This document shows, piece by piece, positions 33,902 through 42,892 of a stretch of 64,000 bases of DNA. The stretch lies in NCBI RefSeq assembly GCF_009930815.1, contig NZ_CP022222.1, positions 1,530,501-1,594,500 of the forward strand, read 5' to 3'. This stretch comes from Bradyrhizobium sp. CCBAU 051011. GTDB lineage: Bacteria > Pseudomonadota > Alphaproteobacteria > Rhizobiales > Xanthobacteraceae. Made by a program: the position numbers and the translations under genes. The notes beneath the pieces are model-generated. The model saw nothing but the letters and a program-made list of their open reading frames with translations, made no database searches and was not told the DNA's origin. Each line of letters starts with the position of its first letter. Within the stretch, counting starts at the first letter, position 1.

Positions 33902-34160
33902 CTCGAGAAAGGTCCGTACGCGCGAATATTGAAGAAATCGTCCCTCGACGCTGAAGAACAGAAAAGAAAAATTGAACAATCTTGCCGGTGTTTCGGAACG
34001 CCGAGCCCACACTCGGCGCCATCAGCATCAGGTAGTTTTAACGTATCTCATTGTTGGACATCGGGGCTACCTTGCCGTTAAGCGGCTACCTCGTATAACT
34101 ACGTACCCCAACTGAGGGACGCGGTTCGGCCTCAAAAGACAGAAATCGAGGACATCGTCA

Positions 34161-35180
34161 GTGAGTGATCTGTCGTCTCGAAACAATTCGGGAACCGAAA
34201 GATCGACGCTGTATGCTTTGCTCTCGGTCGGCTGCCTGTTTGCCGCCGGCCCGGCATCCGCGCAGGCCGATCTCGCCGGCGCGACCACGAAACTCACGCT
34301 GCAGGTCGCAACCGCCATCCTCGGCGAAAAATGCCGTCGCGTCGAGGCGCCGAACGCCGCCTCCTTCGCATCGGTAGCACTGCACCGGACCTTTCACGAC
34401 GATTTCGACGCGCATCCGTTAACGGACGGTAGATGGGCGTCTTACTACGCCGGCGGCGCTGCCTGGCCGGAAGCGCGTTATTGGGGTGGCGAGGGGTCCG
34501 ATTTCAGGCGCAAGACCAGCTATAATGGCGAACAGCAGATCTATGTCGATCCGCGTTATGGCGGGCGCGAAACGACGCCGCTCGGCCTCGATCCGTTCAA
34601 GGTCAGCGACGGCATTCTCTCGATCACAGCCAGCCGCACCCCGCCGGCGCTGAAGGCCGTGCTGTTCAACAATGAATATATCTCGGGCATCCTGACGACC
34701 CAGAGCCGGTTTGCCCAGAAGTACGGCTACTTCGAAATCCGCGCCAAGGTACCGGTCGGCACCGGCGTGTGGCCGGCGTTCTGGATGCTGGCCGATGACG
34801 GCGGCTGGCCGCCCGAAGTCGACATCATGGAGGGCCGCGGGCAGCGGCCGGGCGACATCGTGATGACGACGCATTGGCGGATACCGGAGACGCAGCGCGT
34901 GGAACGCTGCGGGTTTGACTTCATTGTGCCGGACGCCCCGACCGCGTTCCACGACTACGGCGTGCTGTGGCAGCCGGATCGCATCACCTATTTCATCGAC
35001 CGACAGCCGGTCTCCGAGATCAAGGTCCCGGTCGGCTTCCACGAACCCATGTACATGATCGTGAACCTTGCGATGGGCTCGAAGACTCTCGAGGGCGTGG
35101 GCTTCGTCGACGGCGAATCTCCCAATATTGTCGCATTCGAGATCGACAGGATATCCGCCTACCAAATCGACGAACGCTGA
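34161..35180 (+). CDS. Secreted glycoside hydrolase family 16 protein
   Basis: 339 residues from GTG 34161. Signal peptide about 16-34 (ending PASA). The GH16 beta-jelly-roll has the catalytic motif EVDIMEG (nucleophile E219, D221, acid/base E224), and RAKVPVGTGVWPAFWML upstream is the classical substrate-cleft segment. Likely substrates are beta-1,3/1,4-glucans or the cell's own exopolysaccharide. The GH1 gene begins 9 bases after the stop, so the two form an operon for stepwise glucan breakdown. Confidence 0.92.
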   Translation: MSDLSSRNNSGTERSTLYALLSVGCLFAAGPASAQADLAGATTKLTLQVATAILGEKCRRVEAPNAASFASVALHRTFHDDFDAHPLTDGRWASYYAGGAAWPEARYWGGEGSDFRRKTSYNGEQQIYVDPRYGGRETTPLGLDPFKVSDGILSITASRTPPALKAVLFNNEYISGILTTQSRFAQKYGYFEIRAKVPVGTGVWPAFWMLADDGGWPPEVDIMEGRGQRPGDIVMTTHWRIPETQRVERCGFDFIVPDAPTAFHDYGVLWQPDRITYFIDRQPVSEIKVPVGFHEPMYMIVNLAMGSKTLEGVGFVDGESPNIVAFEIDRISAYQIDER

Positions 35181-35189
35181 CCGGAGACC

Positions 35190-36656
35190 ATGATGTTCGG
35201 AAAATTCTCGCGCCGGCATTTTGCAAAGCTGGCGGGCCTGTCCGCCCTTGGCATGGCGGCGCGTCCGGCTGAAGCCGCCGCGCAAGCAGCAGCCGACCGG
35301 CCCGCGCCGGCGAGCTTTCCGAAAGACTTCGTGTGGGGCACCGCCACCTCGTCCTATCAGATCGAGGGCGCCGTCAATGAAGACGGCCGCGGCCGCTCGA
35401 TCTGGGACACCTTTTCCCACACGCCGGGCAAGATCGAGGACGGCACCACCGGCGACCGCGCCAACGAACATTATCACCGCTACAAGGAAGACATCGGCCT
35501 GATCAGGGAAGTGGGCGCAAAAGCCTACCGGTTTTCGATCGCGTGGCCGCGGGTGTTTCCCGAAGGCACCGGCAAGCCGAACGACAAGGGCCTCGACTTC
35601 TACGACCGCCTCATCGACGAACTGCTCAGGCAGGGCATCGAGCCCTACGCGACGCTCTATCATTGGGACCTGCCGCAGGCGCTCGAGGACAAGGTCGGCG
35701 GCTGGCGGTCCAGCGAAACGTCAAAGGCATTCGGCGATTACGCCGGCGTTGTGGCGGCGCGTATCAGTGATCGCGTCAGATCGATCTTCACGATCAACGA
35801 GGCCGGAAGGTTCGTGAATTTCGGCTACGGCTGGGGCGTCGATGCCCCCGGGCTCAAGCTGCCGGACGCTGATGTCAATCAGGTCCGCCACCATGTGGCG
35901 CTGGCGCATGGCCTTGCCGTGCAGGCGATCCGCGCCCATGGGCGCAAAGGCACCAAGGTAGGGCCGGCGGAGAACATCGCGGCCTGCGTGCCGGCGTTCG
36001 ACACGCCGGAAAACGTCCGCGCCGCAGAGATCGCGACGCGCGAATTGAATTCAGGCTTCCTCGGCGTCATCCTGGAAGGCAAATACGCCGACGGCTTCCT
36101 GCAGTTCGCCGGCAAGAACGCACCGAAATTCACCGATGCCGAATTGAAGATCATCTCGCAGCCGAACGATTTCGTCGGCCTCAACATCTACGCGCCGCAA
36201 TTCTATATCGCCGCTTCCGACAAGGCGCCGGGCTGGAGCGTGCTGCCCTTCCCCGCCTCATTCCCGCACATGAATTCGGAATGGCTGCGCGTCGGCCCGG
36301 AGACGATCTACTGGGCGCCGCGGCTAGCGGCAAAGGTCTGGAATATCGAGACGATCTATATCAGCGAGAACGGCACCTCGTCGGAAGACAAGCTTCGCGC
36401 CGACGGCCAGGTCTACGACCTCGATCGCATCATGTACTTGCGCAACTACTTGCGGCAATTGCAGCGCGCGACGTCGGAGGGCGTGCCAGTGCGCGGCTAT
36501 TTCCTCTGGAGCCTGATGGACAATTTCGAATGGATCTTCGGCTACGAGAAGCGCTTCGGGCTCTATCACGTCGACTTCGAGACGCAGCGGCGGACGCCGA
36601 AACTCAGCGTCGCCTTCTATCGCGACGTGGTGGCGCGGAACGCGATCGGCGTCTGA
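35190..36656 (+). CDS. Tat-exported glycoside hydrolase family 1 beta-glucosidase
   Basis: 488 residues. The N-terminus SRRHFAKLAGLSALGMAA is a twin-arginine signal, unusual for GH1 enzymes, which are mostly cytoplasmic. Seen: FVWGTATSSYQIEGA, TLYHWDLPQALED, the acid/base Glu in TINEAG (E204, a variant of TFNEP) and the nucleophile in ISENGTSS (E393). LWSLMDNFEWIFGYEKRFGLYHVDF is also canonical. It probably cleaves oligosaccharides released by the adjacent GH16 enzyme in the periplasm. Confidence 0.93.
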   Translation: MMFGKFSRRHFAKLAGLSALGMAARPAEAAAQAAADRPAPASFPKDFVWGTATSSYQIEGAVNEDGRGRSIWDTFSHTPGKIEDGTTGDRANEHYHRYKEDIGLIREVGAKAYRFSIAWPRVFPEGTGKPNDKGLDFYDRLIDELLRQGIEPYATLYHWDLPQALEDKVGGWRSSETSKAFGDYAGVVAARISDRVRSIFTINEAGRFVNFGYGWGVDAPGLKLPDADVNQVRHHVALAHGLAVQAIRAHGRKGTKVGPAENIAACVPAFDTPENVRAAEIATRELNSGFLGVILEGKYADGFLQFAGKNAPKFTDAELKIISQPNDFVGLNIYAPQFYIAASDKAPGWSVLPFPASFPHMNSEWLRVGPETIYWAPRLAAKVWNIETIYISENGTSSEDKLRADGQVYDLDRIMYLRNYLRQLQRATSEGVPVRGYFLWSLMDNFEWIFGYEKRFGLYHVDFETQRRTPKLSVAFYRDVVARNAIGV

Positions 36657-36662
36657 ACGCTG

Positions 36663-36896
36663 TCAATACCGCGCGGCTTGCCGCACCGGCGACGAGCCTT
36701 CGGAGATCGAGCGCTGCTCGACGTCGGTTGCCACAGTCGTGACGGGTTGCTGCGCGACTTTGCGCGAAGATTCGTGACCGAGAAACATGCCTGCAGCCGT
36801 GAACATCAGCACGACATAAAGAGCGAACATGCCGCCGACCAATTTCCAATAAATCTCGCGGGCCTCGGGTGTAAGGCTTTCAAGTAATCGGCGCAT
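36663..36896 (-). CDS. Small single-pass membrane protein
   Basis: 77 residues from ATG 36896 (MRRLLESLTPEAREIYWKLV). One membrane helix (about 20-41) follows an amphipathic N-terminus, and the C-terminal 35 residues are polar. No family is recognised. It is convergent with the GH1 gene, only 6 bases from its stop. Confidence 0.6.
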   Translation of the reverse strand: MRRLLESLTPEAREIYWKLVGGMFALYVVLMFTAAGMFLGHESSRKVAQQPVTTVATDVEQRSISEGSSPVRQAARY

Positions 36897-36998
36897 GGTT
36901 ACCCTCCTCATCAGGAAACCTAATAGGCTGCGTATAGACCCCACGCCTGATCTGGTATGTGACGCACTTCACAGAGGTCGATTTGTAATGGAGACGCC

Positions 36999-37319
36999 GT
37001 GACCGGGGCCGAACTGAAGAAACTTCGACAGCATCTCGGCGAGGCCATCGGCCAGCCGCTGTCGGTGGCCGACATGGCCAAGCTCTGCGGACTGCCGGCC
37101 GCTGATGGCGCCGACACCATCCGCAAATGGGAGATCACCGGTCCGACCGGGCCGGTCGCCGAACTGCTGCGCATCCTGGCGATGGCCAGCGACCACTATC
37201 CGATCCTCGAAATGTTCAACGTGTTCGACCGCCACGACGTGCCGGTGAAAGACCGCCCGGCCCGCCGGCAGGCCTTCCGCGAGCAGATGCGCAGCGACGT
37301 GCGCCGCCGCATTGGTTAA
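36999..37319 (+). CDS. Helix-turn-helix (XRE-like) protein
   Basis: 106 residues from GTG 36999. The region AELKKLRQHLGEAIGQPLSVADMAKLCGLPAADGADTIRKWE looks like an XRE/Cro-type HTH with an insertion before the recognition helix. The rest (PTGPVAELLRILAMASDHYPILEMF) is helical. No known target. Similar short genes occur singly in Bradyrhizobium. Confidence 0.65.
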   Translation: MTGAELKKLRQHLGEAIGQPLSVADMAKLCGLPAADGADTIRKWEITGPTGPVAELLRILAMASDHYPILEMFNVFDRHDVPVKDRPARRQAFREQMRSDVRRRIG

Positions 37320-37435
37320 GCAAGGCTTGCTCCGAAGCGGTAGAGACTTACCGAAATTAAGCCTTTGCTTACCTTTGATTAGGCCTTCATTAAGTACGAA
37401 AAACGTTTGTCGGCCAATGGGTTGGGTTACACCCC

Positions 37436-37460
37436 GCTGTCACCTCGGAGTGACAGCATT
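37436..37460. other. Hairpin in the omp leader region
   Basis: GCTGTCA (37436-37442) and TGACAGC (37451-37457) form a 7-bp stem followed by ATTTTAG. It could be a weak terminator or a 5' UTR structure of the porin mRNA; there is no other element in the 220-base gap. Confidence 0.35.
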
Positions 37461-37541
37461 TTAGATAAATGCAGTCTAAGTGCGTGGCCATGTGATGCCC
37501 CGCACGAGGGTGTCGCCGAACGGTTTTCGGAGACCAACACC

Positions 37542-38267
37542 ATGAAGAAGATCCTCGCAGCCCTCGTGGCCTTCGTCGCCCTCACCGCCGCCGCGCCCGC
37601 CCTCGGTGCCGATCTCGGCGGGCGCTCCTACTACAAGACGCCCCCGGCCTATGCGGCCCCGCTCTATAACTGGACGGGCTTCTATCTCGGCGGCCATATC
37701 GGCGGCGCCTTCAGCGGCAGCAACGATTTCAATGGCACAGTGCTGAGCGATTCCCGCGCCCGCCTGCTCGGCGGCGTTCAGGCCGGCCTCGACTGGCAGT
37801 TCGCGCCGAACTGGGTGCTCGGCACCGAGGGCCAGTATTCCTGGCTCGGCAAGAACAACCTCACCGCCACCTTCCCCGGCGGCTACGTCTACACCAACGA
37901 TCAGCGCGGTCTCGGCTCGATCACGGCCCGCATCGGCTACACCTGGGGTCCGGGCCTGATCTACGTCAAAGGCGGTTATGCCTATTCCGACAACAGCGAG
38001 CGGGTGACGCTCGGCGGCGTGCCAATCGCCTTCCTGCTCGACGGCAATCACAGCAACGGCTGGACTGTCGGCGCCGGCCTCGAATACATGGTCGCCCCGA
38101 ACTGGTCGGTCAAAGGCGAGTACATGTATTACGATTTCGGCAGCAGCCGCTTCGTGAGCCCCGTCGCGCTGGCGCCGTTCGGAAGCTTCCACAATGACGA
38201 CCACACCCTGAAGCTCGGCGTCAATTATCGCTTCAACTTCGCAAGCCCGGTCGTGGCACGCTACTGA
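37542..38267 (+). CDS. Omp25/Omp31-type outer membrane beta-barrel protein
   Basis: 241 residues from ATG 37542. Signal peptide 1-22 (MKKILAALVAFVALTAAAPA). The mature part starts with the family's YNWTGFYLGGHIGGAFSG and alternates beta strands and polar turns (VLGTEGQYSWLGKNN, GLGSITARIGYTWGPGLIYVKGGYAYSDNS). It ends LKLGVNYRFNF, where a C-terminal barrel strand is expected. It is a major surface protein type in rhizobia, followed by a strong terminator. Confidence 0.92.
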   Translation: MKKILAALVAFVALTAAAPALGADLGGRSYYKTPPAYAAPLYNWTGFYLGGHIGGAFSGSNDFNGTVLSDSRARLLGGVQAGLDWQFAPNWVLGTEGQYSWLGKNNLTATFPGGYVYTNDQRGLGSITARIGYTWGPGLIYVKGGYAYSDNSERVTLGGVPIAFLLDGNHSNGWTVGAGLEYMVAPNWSVKGEYMYYDFGSSRFVSPVALAPFGSFHNDDHTLKLGVNYRFNFASPVVARY

Positions 38268-38289
38268 GCGCTTTCAACCGCGAATTGCA

Positions 38290-38322
38290 GAAGGCCGGCT
38301 TTCACGCCGGCCTTCTTGTTTT
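38290..38322 (+). terminator. Rho-independent terminator after the omp gene
   Basis: A perfect 10-bp stem GAAGGCCGGC / GCCGGCCTTC with a six-base loop, followed by TTGTTTT, 22 bases after the stop codon. Confidence 0.9.
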
Positions 38323-38490
38323 CGTTCTGCGCCTTGCGGTTTTCCGGTCCACGGAAAAATCCGCAGCAAAACGCCGCACAACTAAAATTATGGCGAAAAA
38401 CGTTCCGTTTTTCCAAACTTGTTAACCGGGTATCGCGATACTGCCGCGCGAGGAAACATCCCAAGGTAGCGTAGACGGGGCAGCGGGCAG

Positions 38491-40617
38491 ATGGCGGTAC
38501 AATCGACTTTGCGAGACAAGGGTTTTCGCTTCGGCGTCAGGGGCAGTCTGTTTGCCGCATTCGCCGTCATCGCCGGCATGGCGATCGTCATCTCGGCCGG
38601 CGCCGGCCTGATGCTCGGGCGGCTCGGCGGGACCATGGTGGACTTGAGCGGACGCGACATTCCCCGCCTCGCCGCCAGCCTGCAACTTTCGGCGCAGAGC
38701 GCGAGCCTTGCCAGCCAGGGACCGGCGGTACTGGCCGCGCGCAGCGAACAGGCGCTGAGCGATCGTACCCGGAAAATGAAGGAGACCCAGACGGTCGCGC
38801 TGCAGAAGCTCGGCGAGATCGTCGAGCTCGGCGCCGACAAGGCGGTGGTTGCCGCACTCACCGAGAACATGAAAAACCTCGACGAGGTAATCAAGAGCCT
38901 CAGCTCGGCCGCGCAGGAGCGGCTCGAACTGGCCGCCCAGCATGAAAGACTGTACGAGGCCGTGCGCAAGGCGCAAAGGCGCTTCATTTCCGCCGCCGGC
39001 CCAGCCGCGATCGACGCCCAGACCGAGCTCTACAGCATCTACGCCGCCCCTAGCTTTTCCCAAGCCGATGCCATCAAGGCCCACAAGACGGCTGACCAGC
39101 TCGCCGACATCGCCGCCAGCGGCAATATGATGGCGTTCGACATGATCGCCGCGCTGTCGGCGACCAACGGCGATACGCTGGAGACCATTGGCAAGGAATT
39201 CCGCACCGCGCAGGCGCGCGTGAAGGCGAATGCCGAGCAGTTGCCGAAGACCACTGCGATGAATGTCGTCCGGAAGGCAACGTTGGACCTGCTGGCGCTC
39301 GCCGAGGGCAAGACCGGCGTCTTCAAGGTCCGCCAGCAGGAGCTGGACGCCGACGATTACGGCCAGACCATTCTGGAGGAAACCCGCAAGCTCAATGTCG
39401 GTCTCGGCATCAGCGTGCAGCAACTGGTCGACGCCGTGCAGAAGGAAACCAACGCTGCCGCCTGGCAGGCGCGTCAGGATATCTCGTTCGGCACCATGGT
39501 CATGCTCGCCCTCGGCGTGATGACGCTGGTCGGATCGGTGCTGTTCGTCTGGCTCTATGTCGGCCGCAACATCCTGCGGCGGATCAGCAACCTGCAGCAC
39601 TCGATGCAACTGCTGTCCAGCGGCGATCTCGAAACCCAGGTCTATCAGACCCACCACCAGGACGAGATCGGCGTCATGGCGGATTCGCTGCAGGTGTTCC
39701 GCGAGAGCATGATCCAGAGCCGCGCGCTGTCCGCCGAACAGGACAAGGACCGCATCGTCAAGGCCGAGCGCGCCAACCGCATGGAAGCCCGTATCGTCGA
39801 GTTCGAAAGCACCGTTCGCACGGCGCTCGACAGCCTGCAGACCGCGGCGGGCTCGATGCAGTCGACGGCGCAAAGCATGTCGGCGACCGCCGATCAATCC
39901 AGCGCGCTGGTGACCGCGGTGGCCACCGCCGCCGAGCAGACCTCGGCCAATGTGCAGACCGTGTCGTCGGGCACCGAGGAACTGTCCTCCTCGATCGAGG
40001 AGATCGGCCGTCAGGTCATCACCTCGTCGGAGATTGCCCGCAAGGCGGTCCAGGACGCCGGCGCCACCGACGCCACCATGCAGGGACTTGCCGACAATGC
40101 GGCGCGGATCAGCGTCGTGGTCGATCTGATCCAGACGATTGCCTCGCAGACCAACCTTCTGGCGCTCAACGCCACCATCGAAGCGGCGCGCGCCGGCGAT
40201 GCCGGCCGCGGCTTCGCGGTGGTCGCATCCGAAGTGAAGAGCCTCGCCAACCAGACGGCAAAGGCCACCGACGAGATCCGCCAGCAGATCGTCAGCATGC
40301 AGACGGTGACGGAGAGCGCGGTGTCCGCGATCCGCAACATCAGCAGCACGATCGCCGAGATCAACGAGGTGACCACCGCAATCGCGGCCGCGGTCGAGGA
40401 ACAGGGTGCGGCGACGCGCGAGATCGCGCGCAACATCCAGCACGCCGCCGGCGGCACCAGCGAAGTCTCCAACAACATCGTCGGCGTCTCCAGCGCCTCG
40501 GCGCAGGCCGAGACCGCCGCCGACGAAGTGCTGACCGCCTCCGACGCGCTGCGCCGCGAGGCCGACGTGCTGCGCGCGGAAATCGACGCGTTCCTGTCGA
40601 ATATCCGGGCGGCGTAG
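38491..40617 (+). CDS. Methyl-accepting chemotaxis protein
   Basis: 708 residues. TM1 at about 18-45, a long helical periplasmic sensor domain (46-330), TM2 near 333-355, HAMP (about 356-410), and the cytoplasmic signalling domain with the hairpin tip [40 protein letters not shown]. Ala/Glu/Gln methylation-helix patterns flank it ([10 protein letters not shown] and [17 protein letters not shown]). The ligand is unknown; an all-helical sensor resembles the TorS-like type. No che genes are adjacent, so it feeds a remote array. Confidence 0.95.
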   Translation: MAVQSTLRDKGFRFGVRGSLFAAFAVIAGMAIVISAGAGLMLGRLGGTMVDLSGRDIPRLAASLQLSAQSASLASQGPAVLAARSEQALSDRTRKMKETQTVALQKLGEIVELGADKAVVAALTENMKNLDEVIKSLSSAAQERLELAAQHERLYEAVRKAQRRFISAAGPAAIDAQTELYSIYAAPSFSQADAIKAHKTADQLADIAASGNMMAFDMIAALSATNGDTLETIGKEFRTAQARVKANAEQLPKTTAMNVVRKATLDLLALAEGKTGVFKVRQQELDADDYGQTILEETRKLNVGLGISVQQLVDAVQKETNAAAWQARQDISFGTMVMLALGVMTLVGSVLFVWLYVGRNILRRISNLQHSMQLLSSGDLETQVYQTHHQDEIGVMADSLQVFRESMIQSRALSAEQDKDRIVKAERANRMEARIVEFESTVRTALDSLQTAAGSMQSTAQSMSATADQSSALVTAVATAAEQTSANVQTVSSGTEELSSSIEEIGRQVITSSEIARKAVQDAGATDATMQGLADNAARISVVVDLIQTIASQTNLLALNATIEAARAGDAGRGFAVVASEVKSLANQTAKATDEIRQQIVSMQTVTESAVSAIRNISSTIAEINEVTTAIAAAVEEQGAATREIARNIQHAAGGTSEVSNNIVGVSSASAQAETAADEVLTASDALRREADVLRAEIDAFLSNIRAA

Positions 40618-40874
40618 CTGAGGGTGCCGGGTGGCGGCGCCGCCGCCGCCGCGAGCCTGGCCGACAAAAAATGCGAAAACAACCCCATGCAAAGTAGCCG
40701 GGCACACCGCGTAGCATCGGGGGCATGCGCCACCGTCGGCCATGCGCGGTGGCACAGGATTGCTCCGTAAACTCATGCATTTGAGCCCGGCGCCTTGCGT
40801 TCCCCCGTGCGCGCGGACACCGCCATCGCTCTTTTCGGCTAGCGCGGCGCCGCCTCTACCGCTAAGCCGGTAGC

Positions 40875-41936
40875 ATGCATTCGAAAACCGACACGGTGCA
40901 GTCCTCGGCCGAGGCACTGCGATACCCCTTCGAGAGCCATCCCGGCCACGATCAGGTCGTCGAGGTGGTGCCCGGCGTGCTCTGGGTCCGCCTCAAGCTG
41001 CCGTTCCGGCTCAACCATGTGAACATCTACCTGCTGGCCGACGGCGACGGCTGGGCGATGGTCGATTCCGGCTTCGGCAATGAGGAAACCATCGCGGCCT
41101 GGACCGCCCTGTTCGAGGGGCCGCTCCGGCACGTGAAGGTCACGCGGCTGATCGTCACCCATTCGCATCCCGATCACGTCGGCCTTGCCGGGTGGATCAC
41201 CGAGCGCTTCGACTGCCCGCTGCAGATGTCGCAGGTCGAATATCTGCAATCGGTCTATCACCAGAACCGCGGCACCGAGGAGCGGCGCAACGCGCAGCGG
41301 CTGTTCTTCCGCCGACACGGCATGGACGAGAGCCTGACCGACAAATTGCTCGGCCGCGGCCAGGATTATCTGAAGCGGGTCTCGGTGCTGCCGCCGTCCT
41401 ATCGCCGCATCTCGCATGGCGACGAGGTCGTGATCGGCACGCGGCGCTTCAAGGTCATCACCGGCGGCGGCCATGCGCTCGACCAGGTGATGCTGTATTG
41501 CGCCGCCGACAAGCTGTTCCTCTCCGCCGACCAGGTGCTGAGCAAGATCTCGCCCAATGTCAGCGTCTGGGCGGTCGAGCCCGACCAGAATTCGCTCGGG
41601 GAATATCTGGCCTCGCTCGCCAGCCTCACCACCACGCTGCCCTATGACGTGATGGTGCTGCCCGGCCACGGCGTGCCGTTCTATGGGCTGAAGACCCGCA
41701 TCAAGCAGCTTGCCGATCATCACGAGGACCGCTGCCGCCTGATCGCGGAAGCCTGCCGGGAAGTGCCGCAGACCTCCAAGGAGCTGGTGCCGGTCGTGTT
41801 CCACAAGCACGTGCTGGACGAGCACCAGATGGGCTTTGCCGCCGGCGAGCTGGTCGCGCATGTCAATTACATGCTGGTCGAGGGGCGCCTGACCTGCGAG
41901 GTCTCAGACGGCATACTGCGATTCCGCACCACCTGA
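40875..41936 (+). CDS. MBL-fold metallohydrolase
   Basis: 353 residues. The metal-binding THSHPDH motif (H96, H98, D100, H101) is followed by VITGGGHALDQVMLYCAADKLFLSADQVLS (third His and bridging Asp) and VLPGHGVPF (last His). The C-terminal extension (about 250-353, FHKHVLDEHQMGFAAGELVAHVNYML) matches a glyoxalase-II-like lactonase or thioesterase-like subgroup with a winged-helix tail. Its last 78 bases are repeated 750 bases downstream, after an inserted HEAT-repeat gene. Confidence 0.92.
   Translation: MHSKTDTVQSSAEALRYPFESHPGHDQVVEVVPGVLWVRLKLPFRLNHVNIYLLADGDGWAMVDSGFGNEETIAAWTALFEGPLRHVKVTRLIVTHSHPDHVGLAGWITERFDCPLQMSQVEYLQSVYHQNRGTEERRNAQRLFFRRHGMDESLTDKLLGRGQDYLKRVSVLPPSYRRISHGDEVVIGTRRFKVITGGGHALDQVMLYCAADKLFLSADQVLSKISPNVSVWAVEPDQNSLGEYLASLASLTTTLPYDVMVLPGHGVPFYGLKTRIKQLADHHEDRCRLIAEACREVPQTSKELVPVVFHKHVLDEHQMGFAAGELVAHVNYMLVEGRLTCEVSDGILRFRTT
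41859..41936 (+). repeat. Direct repeat A: 3' end of the MBL gene
   Basis: The last 78 bases of the MBL gene, through ATTCCGCACCACCTGA, match 42613-42689 with about a dozen differences and one indel. Together the two copies flank the HEAT-repeat gene. Confidence 0.85.
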
Positions 41937-41951
41937 ATTCGTGAGGCAATC

Positions 41952-42608
41952 GTGCCCACCGAACCAACGCAGCCAACGACGCACGAGGATATTCGCAATC
42001 TGGCGTCGCGAAACGATGTCGAGGCGATGGATACCCTTCAAAAGTTGACTACGGCAAGCGATCAGTTTCTGCGTCGCACAGCTTTGGAGATCATCGGAAG
42101 GCACGCGCGCGGGCGCGAGCTGACCGCAAGCGTTCTTGGCGCGCTTCGTGACTCTTCTGAGTATGTCAGGCGCACAGCTTGTGCGGTTGTAGAACAATGG
42201 AAGTTGGTCGAGGCGCATGATCTGCTGCTTCCCCTGCTGGCAGAGCCAGCGGCGTCCACGCGAGAGAGCGCGCTACGAGCTCTGTCCGTGATTTGGGATG
42301 ACGCAGACTTTCAGGCCGTCCTCGAAATATACAAGAAAGATCCCGAAATCTCCGTTCGGCGGCAAGCTGCCTCGGCCTTGAGGCAGCAGCCTCACGGTGA
42401 AAATTGGCGTGTGCTCTTCGCTGACTTTTTCCGTGATAAGCTTCCGCGGCATCGCTCGTGGGCTTGCGAACTGGCGGGGGCTCACGGCGAATCTGACATC
42501 TTGCCGCTCCTGGCACCCCTCTTGGATGATCGAGACGGTCACGTCCGAAGAGCCGCTGCGCACGCCAGCCAGGCGATTGCACGCCGTAGCCAACCGTCGG
42601 CGAACTGA
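41952..42608 (+). CDS. HEAT-repeat protein
   Basis: 218 residues from GTG 41952. It is made of consecutive HEAT/Armadillo-like helical pairs: FLRRTALEIIGRHARG, VRRTACAVVEQWKLVEAHDLLLPLL, TRESALRALSVIWDD, VRRQAASALRQQ, and VRRAAAHASQAIARR. The repeated R-R/A-L pattern about every 35 residues suggests a protein-binding scaffold. Base composition is lower in GC than both neighbours. It lies exactly between two copies of the MBL 3' end, so it looks like an inserted cassette. Function is unknown. Confidence 0.85.
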   Translation: MPTEPTQPTTHEDIRNLASRNDVEAMDTLQKLTTASDQFLRRTALEIIGRHARGRELTASVLGALRDSSEYVRRTACAVVEQWKLVEAHDLLLPLLAEPAASTRESALRALSVIWDDADFQAVLEIYKKDPEISVRRQAASALRQQPHGENWRVLFADFFRDKLPRHRSWACELAGAHGESDILPLLAPLLDDRDGHVRRAAAHASQAIARRSQPSAN

Positions 42609-42612
42609 TCGT

Positions 42613-42689
42613 CACGTCAACTACATGCTGGCGAGGGCCGGCTGACCTGCGAGGTCACGGACGACATATTGCGGTTCCGCACCACCTGA
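42613..42689 (+). repeat. Direct repeat B: orphan copy of the MBL 3' end
   Basis: CACGTCAACTACATGCTGG through TTCCGCACCACCTGA repeats the last 26 codons of the MBL gene, with one base missing after CTGG, so the frame is not preserved. It is non-coding now. It marks the right edge of the HEAT-gene insertion. Confidence 0.85.
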
Positions 42690-42704
42690 CGCGCAATGGC
42701 GCCT

Positions 42705-42736
42705 TGCATTTTCGGAAGCGAAATTCCGAAAGTGCA
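42705..42736. other. Hairpin upstream of hemA
   Basis: TGCATTTTCGGAA / TTCCGAAAGTGCA is a 13-base imperfect stem around a short loop, between repeat B and the FixK-type box. It may end upstream transcription or be part of the hemA control region. Confidence 0.5.
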
Positions 42737-42752
42737 AATCCCGCCTAGCGCC

Positions 42753-42766
42753 TTGATCCCGGTCAA
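42753..42766 (+). promoter_or_regulatory. FixK/FNR-type box upstream of hemA
   Basis: TTGATCCCGGTCAA fits TTGA(T/C)-N4-(A/G)TCAA exactly, 126 bases before the hemA ATG. Oxygen-responsive control of hemA through a FixK-type site is known in Bradyrhizobium japonicum, so this site is a plausible functional anaerobox. Confidence 0.7.
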
Positions 42767-42892
42767 CATTTGCGCCGGCTAAGTAGCATCCCGGAGGCGC
42801 GCGGAAATGTGGGAAATCGCATAGACATCAAAGCTGGAAAGGCTCTAAAAAGGCCTCACGCCAACCCGGCCGGTTCCGTTCCAGGTCTTGTG

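Noticed and set aside
38422..40917. Minus-strand open frame of 831 codons opposite the chemoreceptor
   Set aside because: It is the antisense of the MCP gene. Low-complexity Arg/Gly/His sequence with no start site.
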